Below are positions 1-6,630 of a stretch of 13,743 nucleotides of DNA, piece after piece. This DNA comes from JANOQP01 sp044227705. GTDB taxonomy: Bacteria; Bacteroidota; Bacteroidia; Chitinophagales; Saprospiraceae. The translations under genes were made by a program, and so were the position numbers. The number at the start of each line of letters is the position of its first letter. Positions within the stretch are counted from its first letter, which is position 1. Location of the stretch: contig JBGAWE010000117.1 of NCBI GenBank assembly GCA_044227705.1, forward strand, positions 1 to 13,743, written 5' to 3'. Below the pieces are notes generated by a model. The model saw only the letters and a list, made by a program, of their open reading frames with translations. It did not search any database and had not been told where the DNA came from.

Positions 1-869
1 AGATAGGTGTTGCAGAAATCGGCGTTTCCGGCCTTGTCCATCACCCAAAGCTCGACCGCGTTTGTGCCGAGGTTGACAGGGCAATCCCAAAAAAGGTGGT
101 CTTGCGGCAGCCCCGTCGCCCCGAAGAATGGGAATCCGGTGCCCGGGTTGACGTCCGCGTCGCGCAGTCCAAAAGTGAGGCCGAACTGGTCGGTCGTGTT
201 GTCCTCCGCATATTTCAGGAAGTCGGTCGCCCAAATGGTCACACCTGCTTTGCCGGTGCTCCAATCCAAGTTGACTTGGTTCACCGCAAGCCCGTTGATG
301 CAAACAACCACTGGCTTCTTCCCATCCCTTACAATTATGTCCTGCTCGACAACCCTCACCTCCGCGCAGCCGGTCGCCGTCCATTTGATTTTGTGAGTTC
401 CGTAAGGCAGGTCGAACGATGCCAGTTTTGAGTGGTCGGGGTCGTCCGTCTCGACGTCGCGCGTAACGCGGGCGATGCGGAAAGCGCCGTCGAACCCGTC
501 CTCGTTCAGCCCAAAACCGAGCGTCGGGACGTCGGAGTCGATGACGGTTTCCAGTGCCCCGTTCCCGTCGAGGTCGAGCGATAAGGTGTACTTGAAGTGA
601 ATTTCGGCGGCTGGGCACCCCCCAGCCGCCCTCGCCCAGAGGTCGACCGCGCCCTCCGGCAGGTTGTCCGTCAGGTAGACGGGCGACCAAGTTCCTGTCA
701 GGCCGAACGGGTTGTACGTCGCCGCGTCGTTCCATTGGAGCGGGTCGTTGGTCGTGAAGTCGTCGAAGGTGAACGGCGCGGTCGGCGTTTCGATGGACAG
801 GTTTTGCCCAATCGTCGATGGGGAAATGAGGCCAAAACCGGCAATCAAAATGAGAATGGCGGATTTCAT
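1..869 (-). CDS. Secreted repeat/adhesin-like protein, 3' end beyond window
   Basis: The minus-strand frame is open from an ATG at 869 to the left edge (289 codons) with no stop, so the gene is truncated by the window. It begins with a hydrophobic signal peptide (MKSAILILIAGFGLISPSTIGQ, probable cleavage near residue 22), so the product should be exported. The mature part has no catalytic motif I recognise. From about residue 180 it carries a segment with the sense 'KKPVVVCINGL', then 'VTIWATDFLKYAEDN' and 'GTGFPFFGATG'. I associate these with HYR-like or beta-sandwich modules in large Saprospiraceae surface proteins; this is recollection, not a search. The start lies 18 nt after the stop of the upstream cohesin/SprB protein, so the two are probably one transcript. 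The C-terminus, where a T9SS sorting domain would be expected, is not visible. Existence of the gene is well supported; its function is unknown. Confidence 0.8.
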   Translation of the reverse strand, partial: MKSAILILIAGFGLISPSTIGQNLSIETPTAPFTFDDFTTNDPLQWNDAATYNPFGLTGTWSPVYLTDNLPEGAVDLWARAAGGCPAAEIHFKYTLSLDLDGNGALETVIDSDVPTLGFGLNEDGFDGAFRIARVTRDVETDDPDHSKLASFDLPYGTHKIKWTATGCAEVRVVEQDIIVRDGKKPVVVCINGLAVNQVNLDWSTGKAGVTIWATDFLKYAEDNTTDQFGLTFGLRDADVNPGTGFPFFGATGLPQDHLFWDCPVNLGTNAVELWVMDKAGNADFCNTY

Positions 870-887
870 GTTCGCGAGATCGGATGG

Positions 888-3800
888 TTAGAGCTTGAAA
901 AACTTCTTGACTGCCACCCCCTCGGCGGTCTGAATTTTTAGAAGGAAAATTCCCGGCGGCAACCCGTCGAGCGACATCGCGCCCGCCTCCGAACGGATTT
1001 CTTTTGAGAAGAAAAACCGCCCGTCGGTCCCAAAGATCCCCGCCTGCTCCATGAAAACGCTCGATTCGAGCCGGATTTCGGAGGAGGCCGGGTTGGGGAA
1101 GGCGATGATTTTCTTCCCCAGCTCCCCCGGCCCGGAAGTCGTCGTGATGGTTTGTCGGAGGAAAAAGGGAGCGTCCTTCGGCGCCACGTCGAGCAATTGC
1201 TCCGCAGAGGTGATGGCGCGGACGTTGCGGATTTGGAAACCTGTCTGCACGAGCGTGTCCGTCGGCCCGCGCGAGGTGCCGTTCCCCCTCAAATAGATGT
1301 CGTCCTCGATGACGATGTACGCCAGCCCGATTGGCCCGTCGCCGGTCACGCCCTGCCCGTCTGTTCGGGTGAGGGCGACGTCGAGGCGGCCTTTTTGCGG
1401 GAAGTTTTTTTCCACAAAAACAAGGTCGCTGCCCGCCGTCCCGAGCCAAGAGCCGCCCGGCAGGAAGTGCACCGACGACGGCTTGACGAGCGACGTGTCG
1501 TAGAAAATGCTCATCGCCACGCCCAGCAAATCGACCGCCGGGCTGCCCGCCATGCCTAACTCGATTGGGATGGCCGCCGCTTCACTCGCCTCCAATGTGT
1601 CACTCGGCACGAGCGTGACGACTTGCCCGCCGATTGCGCTAAACGATTGACTGTCAGGTGGTTGGAGGTTCGGGTCGCCTGCCGTCGGGAAGATGGTCTC
1701 GCCCCAGTTCGTCTCGATGGCGGCAACGTCGGCGGTCGATACGATGCCGTCACCGTCCGCGTCGAGGTTGCGGAAATTGATGCCAGAGACCGGCGTCGCG
1801 TCCGCCCAGATAGGCGACGAGTAGCCCGTCCACAGCGTCCCGACCTCCGCCCGCGCCGGGCCGGTGTGGCCCATGCCGAGGCCGAGCGTGAGGAGGTCGA
1901 AATGGTTGGCCGAGGCGTTGTCGTCCGCGTCGCCGGGCCAGACGCAGCCGAGGCCCTGCGAAGTGACCGGGTTGATTTCAAAAAGCCCGGTTGTCGTCTC
2001 GCCCGCAGCATCGGTCACGGTCAGGCCATAGCTCCCGGGCTGGAGCTGCGCCACGTCCTCGGTCGAGGCGGAAAAACTCGGCCCCGCCCACTCGTATATA
2101 AAAGGAGTCGAGCCGCCCGAGACCGAGAGGTTGATGCCCGAGAGGCCGTCGGCGGCGCAGTCGGGGCGGAGGGAGCATGCTTCGAGCCGGAGGTCGGCGG
2201 GCAGGGCGGGGCCGAAGGAGATGCGGGCGTTCTGCCCATTGAAGGGAATGGGGATGCCGAGCTTCGTCCGCCCGACCTCAAGGGGGAAGGTTGGCAGGGC
2301 CGTGAACTTGATTTCAGCCACTTCGCCGGGCAGCCCTTTGGGCAGGAAACAGGCCTCCAAAATCGTTGCCCCGTTCAGCGCGCTGACCGTTGAGGTGTTC
2401 GGCGTTTGGTCATACCAGATGAATTTCAGCACGTCCGGGGAGGCCGGATTCCAGACAAAGTCGGCCCCCGGCAAGGTCGCTGGCGGGATGCTTGCATGGT
2501 CGAAGGTCAGCTTCGTTGTGTCCCACGTCAGCGCGAACTGCATCAGCACGAGACTGTCCATGTTCTGTGAGACGAACGGCACGCAGACCGCCTGCGCACC
2601 GGGCGCAGTTGCCTCGTGGCCCTGCACGGTGAAGCACGATTTCTTCACGTTGAAAGGCAGCTTGCAGTCGAGCAGGATTCCCTTTTGAAGAAGCTCGCAT
2701 CCGTTCGCATCTTCTATTTTCAAGTCGTAAATGCCTGAAAGCGAGTTGGTTAGATGCCCGACCGGCGGCTGACCGGCTGGTGGTGAGATGGTTTCAACCG
2801 ATCCGTTCGACCATGCGAACTCGAACGGCGCCGTGCCACCAGAATTCAAAAAGAGCGTCGCCTCGATGCTCCCGAGGGCTGTGTCCGTCGCGCAGCTCGT
2901 TGCGATGGAAAGCTTCCAATCGACCAGCAAATCGTCGGAAATCTGGCTGGAAAAGACGGCCGAGCAGCCGCCGGCCTCCGTCACAGTGACCGAATAGGTG
3001 CCCGCATTCACATCCGAAATCTGCGCCGCCGTCGCACCGGTGTTCCATTGAAAAGAGAAGGGCACCGCGCCCGTCGTCGCCACCGGCACGACTGTCAACC
3101 CGCCGAGCGAGTCGGCTGTGAGGCAGTTCGGTTGGTCGGCGATGAAACTGGCCGTGAACCCCGGCTCCTCGCCGACCGCGACTTGCCCGACGACCTGACA
3201 GCCCAGCGCGTCCGTAGCCGAGACGGAATAGGTGCCCGCCGGGGCGCCGGTCAAGATTTGGGATGTCGAGTCGTTACTCCACGAGAAGGTGAGCGGGCCG
3301 CTCGGGTTGCCTGTGATGTCGAGCAACACTTGTCCATCGGTTTTCAGCGGGCAGGTGGCCGGGATGGCCTCTAATTGGAGCGCGAACCCCGGATTTATGG
3401 TGTTTTCAACAAAAAAATCGGCCTTCTTAGTCATCCCCGCTGCGTCGCTCACGGTCAGCCGATAGAGGCCGGGAACAAGCCCGGCGAGGTCTTGGGTGTT
3501 TTGGAGGAGCCCGTTCGGCCCCGTCCATAGGTAGGAATACGGTGGCTCTCCGCCCGCCACGGTAACGTCGATAGAGCCGTTAGGCCCGGCGCAGGCCATG
3601 TTTTGGACGCAGCCTTTCATCAAGATCGGGTCGTTCGGCGACTGTCCGGTGGCGAGGACGGTGAGGCCGCCCTGTGTGAAGTTCGGGCTTAAAATCTGCC
3701 CGTTCACGTCCGAGAACTCGGTGACAACCGGAGAGTTGCTGATGAAAAAGGGCGAAAAACTGCCCGCCTGGCCAGTGATTTTAAAGCAAAGGGAGAAAAT

Positions 3801-4133
3801 GGTCGCCCCGTTCGGCAGCGAAACCCCCTGCAGATTCGGGTCGAACCACGCGAAGTTGAAAATGCCGGGGAGCGTGCTGTTGAAGTTCGTCTGCCCCACG
3901 CCCGGCATCGCGCCTGGCTGGAAATTGACAAACTCCATCACCGTCGGGTTCCAGCGGAGCGAAAACTGGGCGGTCAGCACGCCCGAAAACTGTTCGGCCG
4001 TAATCGGGAGGCAGACCGTGTCGCCAGTCTGGCCGCTCGACTGGCCGCAGGCGAACGAGAAACAATCGGTCTGCGCGGCCGCCAGAAAGGGTAGGATGGC
4101 GGCAAACAGTGCCGAGAACAGGATGCTTTTCAT
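888..4133 (-). CDS. Secreted cohesin/SprB-repeat/dockerin-like protein with T9SS sorting domain
   Basis: The product has 1081 residues and is probably exported by Sec and then by type IX secretion to the cell surface. I chose the ATG at 4133 because it begins a clean signal peptide (MKSILFSALFAAILPFLAAAQ); an ATG 84 nt upstream would bury it. Domains in order: signal peptide 1-21; cohesin-like beta-sandwich about 23-160; four SprB-like repeats about 173-234, 258-312, 333-390 and 408-479, each ending in a pattern like 'GTYSVTVTDAxGC'; second cohesin-like domain about 499-640; fifth SprB-like repeat about 651-712; dockerin-like region about 733-812 with two acidic calcium-loop motifs (GDADDNASANHFD and DADGDGIVSTADV); third cohesin-like domain about 835-947; sorting domain about 1011-1081 starting 'FPNPASSEI' and ending 'VKKFFKL'. 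A role in surface adhesion, gliding or extracellular complex assembly is inference. The domain assignments are by eye. It lies 18 nt upstream of the next secreted gene. Confidence 0.9.
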   Translation of the reverse strand: MKSILFSALFAAILPFLAAAQTDCFSFACGQSSGQTGDTVCLPITAEQFSGVLTAQFSLRWNPTVMEFVNFQPGAMPGVGQTNFNSTLPGIFNFAWFDPNLQGVSLPNGATIFSLCFKITGQAGSFSPFFISNSPVVTEFSDVNGQILSPNFTQGGLTVLATGQSPNDPILMKGCVQNMACAGPNGSIDVTVAGGEPPYSYLWTGPNGLLQNTQDLAGLVPGLYRLTVSDAAGMTKKADFFVENTINPGFALQLEAIPATCPLKTDGQVLLDITGNPSGPLTFSWSNDSTSQILTGAPAGTYSVSATDALGCQVVGQVAVGEEPGFTASFIADQPNCLTADSLGGLTVVPVATTGAVPFSFQWNTGATAAQISDVNAGTYSVTVTEAGGCSAVFSSQISDDLLVDWKLSIATSCATDTALGSIEATLFLNSGGTAPFEFAWSNGSVETISPPAGQPPVGHLTNSLSGIYDLKIEDANGCELLQKGILLDCKLPFNVKKSCFTVQGHEATAPGAQAVCVPFVSQNMDSLVLMQFALTWDTTKLTFDHASIPPATLPGADFVWNPASPDVLKFIWYDQTPNTSTVSALNGATILEACFLPKGLPGEVAEIKFTALPTFPLEVGRTKLGIPIPFNGQNARISFGPALPADLRLEACSLRPDCAADGLSGINLSVSGGSTPFIYEWAGPSFSASTEDVAQLQPGSYGLTVTDAAGETTTGLFEINPVTSQGLGCVWPGDADDNASANHFDLLTLGLGMGHTGPARAEVGTLWTGYSSPIWADATPVSGINFRNLDADGDGIVSTADVAAIETNWGETIFPTAGDPNLQPPDSQSFSAIGGQVVTLVPSDTLEASEAAAIPIELGMAGSPAVDLLGVAMSIFYDTSLVKPSSVHFLPGGSWLGTAGSDLVFVEKNFPQKGRLDVALTRTDGQGVTGDGPIGLAYIVIEDDIYLRGNGTSRGPTDTLVQTGFQIRNVRAITSAEQLLDVAPKDAPFFLRQTITTTSGPGELGKKIIAFPNPASSEIRLESSVFMEQAGIFGTDGRFFFSKEIRSEAGAMSLDGLPPGIFLLKIQTAEGVAVKKFFKL

Positions 4134-4477
4134 GGGACAATTTGGATTTAAAAAGAGAGGCAGGCTGGGATGGACCCGATTTGCTGCGACAAAATTAGAG
4201 CAGAGGGTTGGCGGCATTTAGGTACATTTTTCGAGGTAGATAGAATGCCGTACACCGCCCATCTGAAAACCAGTTTTGCTTGTTTTAGCCAATAAAATAT
4301 AACCTTAATCTCAAATTGGCGGAGACGATCTACCAATGAAAAAGATTCCGCTTTTTACAGCAATTGAATTTTATATAGAATCGGCAACCAGCCTCAAAAT
4401 CAATCTCCCGTCAAGTTTTCTGCCCAAAAGCCGGTGGCAGAAAGGGCTGGATACCTTCGCCCGAAATTCCACGAAAG
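4134..4477. other. Divergent AT-rich intergenic region between secreted operon and hemE
   Basis: These 344 nt hold no convincing gene; the short open frames have no recognisable content. The region is clearly richer in A/T than its flanks and must contain the starts for both divergent transcripts. For the minus direction there is a good -7 element at 4190-4197. For the plus direction I see only a weak pair (TTG near 4274 and TAACCTTA 17 nt later, four of six positions matching). An 8-bp inverted repeat TTTCTGCC / GGCAGAAA (4417-4424 and 4436-4443, loop 11 nt) lies about 35 nt before the hemE start and could form a leader hairpin. Confidence 0.5.
4190..4217 (-). promoter_or_regulatory. Candidate Bacteroidota promoter for the secreted-protein operon
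   Basis: On the minus strand TAATTTTG (4197 to 4190) matches the Bacteroidota -7 consensus TAnnTTTG at all six defined positions. It lies about 57 nt before the ATG at 4133. The upstream element is weak: ATG rather than TTG at 4217-4215, 17 nt away. The assignment rests on the consensus only. Confidence 0.4.
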
Positions 4478-5503
4478 TTGACGAACGACCTCATTCTCCG
4501 CACCGCCTCCGGCCAAGTTGTCGAGCGGCCTCCCGTCTGGCTGATGCGTCAGGCGGGGCGGATTCTGCCTCAGTACCGCGCCCTCCGCCAAAAATTCCCC
4601 GACTTCAAGGCATTCGTGAAAACTCCGGAGGCCGCCGCAGAGGCCACCATCCAACCTGTTGACGAACTTGGTGTGGACGCTGCAATCGTCTTCAGCGACA
4701 TACTCGTCATCCCCGAGGCGATGGGGCTGGACTATGAGATGGAGGAAAAGCGCGGCCCGAAATTTCCCAAAACCATTGAAAATCAACGAGATATCGAGCG
4801 GTTGGCAGCTGGAGACGGCCCGGCCTCGCGCCTCGAATACGTCTACGACGCGGTCCGCCTCTCAAAAAGCGGGCTGGGCGGCCGCGTCCCCCTCATCGGC
4901 TTTGCGGGTGCCCCGTGGACGCTGCTCGCCTACATGGTGGAGGGCGGCGGCTCGAAGACCTTCTCGAAGGCCCGCTCCTTTTTATATAAAGAGCCGCAGG
5001 CCGCGCACCTCCTCCTCGAAAAACTGACCGAAACGACCATCGCCTACCTGCGCGGCCAAATCGCGGCCGGGGCCGACATGGTGCAGCTCTTCGATTCGTG
5101 GGCGGGCGAGCTGCCACCGGGGCAGTACAGGGAGTTTTCTCTTCCATATTTAAAACAAATCTGCGCCGCGCTGCCGCCTGAAATCCCGAAAACCGTCTTC
5201 GCCAAAGGCGCGTGGTTCGCCCTCCGCGCCCTCTCCGACCTGCCCTGCCAAACCCTCGGCCTCGACTGGAACATGGCCCCTTCGTGGGCGCGGGCGGAGG
5301 TCGGCGAACGGCCGGTCTTGCAGGGAAACTTCGACCCGTGCAACCTCTATGCCTCGCCGGAAATCATCAAAAGGGACACATTTTCGATGCTGGAAGCTTT
5401 CGGTCGGCGGCATATCGCCAACCTCGGCCACGGGGTCTATCCCGACACGCCGCTGGATGGGGTGCGGGCTTTTGTGGATGCGGTGAAAAAATTCCGATAC
5501 TGA
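4478..5503 (+). CDS. hemE: Uroporphyrinogen decarboxylase HemE
   Basis: The enzyme removes the four acetate carboxyl groups of uroporphyrinogen III to give coproporphyrinogen III, a cytoplasmic step of haem synthesis that needs no cofactor. The 341 residues match the usual family length. Visible signatures are the N-terminal 'WLMRQAGRILPQYR' motif (21-34), the conserved Asp in 'VFSDIL' (D74), Tyr in 'LLAYMVEGG' (Y152), 'DSWAGEL' (206-212), 'LQGNFDP' (281-287, where Leu is commoner than Phe) and the C-terminal 'NLGHGV' with H318. Translation must start at TTG: no ATG or GTG lies in frame between the upstream stop at 4376 and this codon, and the next in-frame ATG is inside the conserved RQAGR motif. 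It stands alone, with no other haem gene in the window. Identification is secure. Confidence 0.97.
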   Translation: MTNDLILRTASGQVVERPPVWLMRQAGRILPQYRALRQKFPDFKAFVKTPEAAAEATIQPVDELGVDAAIVFSDILVIPEAMGLDYEMEEKRGPKFPKTIENQRDIERLAAGDGPASRLEYVYDAVRLSKSGLGGRVPLIGFAGAPWTLLAYMVEGGGSKTFSKARSFLYKEPQAAHLLLEKLTETTIAYLRGQIAAGADMVQLFDSWAGELPPGQYREFSLPYLKQICAALPPEIPKTVFAKGAWFALRALSDLPCQTLGLDWNMAPSWARAEVGERPVLQGNFDPCNLYASPEIIKRDTFSMLEAFGRRHIANLGHGVYPDTPLDGVRAFVDAVKKFRY

Positions 5504-5513
5504 TTCGGGGAAC

Positions 5514-5541
5514 GTCGGAAGGGCATAAAAACCCTTTCGAC
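5514..5541 (+). terminator. Hairpin after hemE, possible terminator
   Basis: A 10-bp stem with one G-T pair (GTCGGAAGGG / CCCTTTCGAC, loop CATAAAAA) begins 10 nt after the hemE stop. It is followed by A-rich rather than T-rich sequence, so intrinsic termination on the plus strand is uncertain; 3'-end protection is an alternative. Confidence 0.4.
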
Positions 5542-5568
5542 ATTGAAAAAAAATAAAACAATAAAGCC

Positions 5569-5600
5569 TTGTTTTAGAAAAACAGAGTGTTTTAAGTTTA
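5569..5600 (+). promoter_or_regulatory. Candidate promoter for the endonuclease gene
   Basis: TTG (5569-5571), a 21-nt spacer and TAAGTTTA (5593-5600) fit the Bacteroidota TTG-N17-23-TAnnTTTG pattern with one mismatch in the -7 element. Transcription would start near 5606, leaving a leader of only about 14 nt before the ATG at 5620. The TTG also lies in a small inverted repeat (TAAAACAA / TTGTTTTA, 5554-5561 and 5569-5576). Confidence 0.35.
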
Positions 5601-5615
5601 CCCCACAAAACACTC
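5585..5615. repeat. Perfect 9-bp inverted repeat in front of the endonuclease start
   Basis: GAGTGTTTT (5585-5593) and AAAACACTC (5607-5615) are perfect inverted copies with a 13-nt loop. The repeat spans the candidate -7 element and probable transcription start and ends 4 nt before the ATG. It could be an operator or a hairpin masking the start codon; neither is shown. Confidence 0.5.
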
Positions 5616-5619
5616 GAAC

Positions 5620-6543
5620 ATGGCAAGCTCCAACTCGGAAGGCCTGTTGATGAAGACCGGCATCTTCGCCGTCCTCGCCGCCGCCTTTTATTTCCTGTTC
5701 AATTTTTTCTCGGGCAAAAAGACAGAGGAGGCGACCGCGCCGCCGCTCGAAAGCCCGAAGCCGAAGACCGAGCTGCCCGGCGGCATGAGGCCGGAAAAGT
5801 TGCCCGAGTTTGAGATAAACCCGAGCGACCCCGTGCTTTACGAGCCGACCTCGACGACCGGAGCCGTCGTCCGACATCGATGGTTCTCCTTAAGTTATTC
5901 GGAAGACGACGAGCAGCCGGAGTGGGTCGCCTACGAACTGACGCGCGAGCGCCTCGACGCCAACTTCGCCGAGCGCGTCAACACCTTCCGCCCCGACCCG
6001 GACGTGCGGACCGAGTCGGCCACGCCGCGCGACTACTCGGGCGGCGGCTTCGACAAAGGCCACCTCTGCCCGGCTGCCGACATGGGCTTTGACGAGCGGG
6101 CGATGGACGAGACCTTTTACATGTCGAACATTTCGCCGCAAAAACGCGAGTTCAACGTCGGAATCTGGCGAGAGCTGGAGGAGAACGTGCGCGACTGGGC
6201 GCGGCGGTTCCGCCATGTCTACATCGTGACGGGACCGGTTTTGAAACTGAAAATGGACACGCCGCCGCTCGGCTTCTCAAAAGTGACCATCCCGGCGGTT
6301 TTTTACAAAGTGGTTTTGGCGGGCGACCGGGGCATCGCCTTTTTGATTCCCAACCAGCCGACCGACCGGCCGCTGATGGACTTCGCCGTCTCGATTGACA
6401 AAGCGGAGAAAGTGACCGGCCTCGATTTTTTCCCAAAAATGCTGACCGGGTTAGGGGAGGAGACTGAGGCGCGGCTCGACAAATCGGCGTGGGCAATTGA
6501 TGAAAAGAGGTTTGCCCGACGGGTTGCCGAAGCACCCAAGTGA
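5620..6543 (+). CDS. DNA/RNA non-specific endonuclease (NucA/EndoG family), membrane-anchored
   Basis: The 307-residue product has a short N-terminus, one hydrophobic segment at about 12-30, a Pro/Lys/Glu-rich linker to about 65, and then a beta-beta-alpha-metal nuclease domain. The active-site motif is 'FDKGHLCPAADM' (144-155), with H148 as the expected general base; the family consensus is DRGH, so Arg is replaced by Lys. Downstream 'FYMSNISPQKREFNVGIWRELE' elements (166-187) supply the usual metal-binding Asn (N179 by analogy) and the helix Glu. Enzymes of this family cleave single- and double-stranded DNA and RNA using Mg2+. The hydrophobic segment suggests an anchored, externally facing nuclease with a role in nutrient scavenging or extracellular DNA turnover; location and role are inference. 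It has its own candidate promoter and follows hemE by 116 nt. Confidence 0.92.
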   Translation: MASSNSEGLLMKTGIFAVLAAAFYFLFNFFSGKKTEEATAPPLESPKPKTELPGGMRPEKLPEFEINPSDPVLYEPTSTTGAVVRHRWFSLSYSEDDEQPEWVAYELTRERLDANFAERVNTFRPDPDVRTESATPRDYSGGGFDKGHLCPAADMGFDERAMDETFYMSNISPQKREFNVGIWRELEENVRDWARRFRHVYIVTGPVLKLKMDTPPLGFSKVTIPAVFYKVVLAGDRGIAFLIPNQPTDRPLMDFAVSIDKAEKVTGLDFFPKMLTGLGEETEARLDKSAWAIDEKRFARRVAEAPK

Positions 6544-6552
6544 GCATGTTGG

Positions 6553-6584
6553 TTGGGTCGAACTGGCTCGAGCTTCTAATTTCG
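6553..6584 (+). promoter_or_regulatory. Candidate promoter for the DUF853 ATPase gene
   Basis: TTG (6553-6555), a 21-nt spacer and TAATTTCG (6577-6584) match the Bacteroidota promoter pattern with one mismatch. It would give a leader of about 40 nt before the ATG at 6631. A six-position consensus is short, so chance matching is possible. Confidence 0.35.
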
Positions 6585-6630
6585 CCCAAACAATTTGACC
6601 AATCTCGCAACTTCAACCAATCTGGTTTTC

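Noticed and set aside
1623..2393. 256-codon plus-strand frame inside the cohesin/SprB gene
   Set aside because: Composition is Arg/Gly/Ala-rich as expected for a GC-rich shadow frame, with no domain, while the minus strand has signal peptide, domains and sorting tail.
4134..4217. 28-residue N-terminal extension of the secreted protein from an ATG at 4217
   Set aside because: It would place the signal peptide internally and would overlap the best -7 promoter element.
6595..6630. TTG start 36 nt upstream for the DUF853 ATPase
   Set aside because: A good ATG begins the family-like sequence MANKEKF, and the extension overlaps the probable leader.
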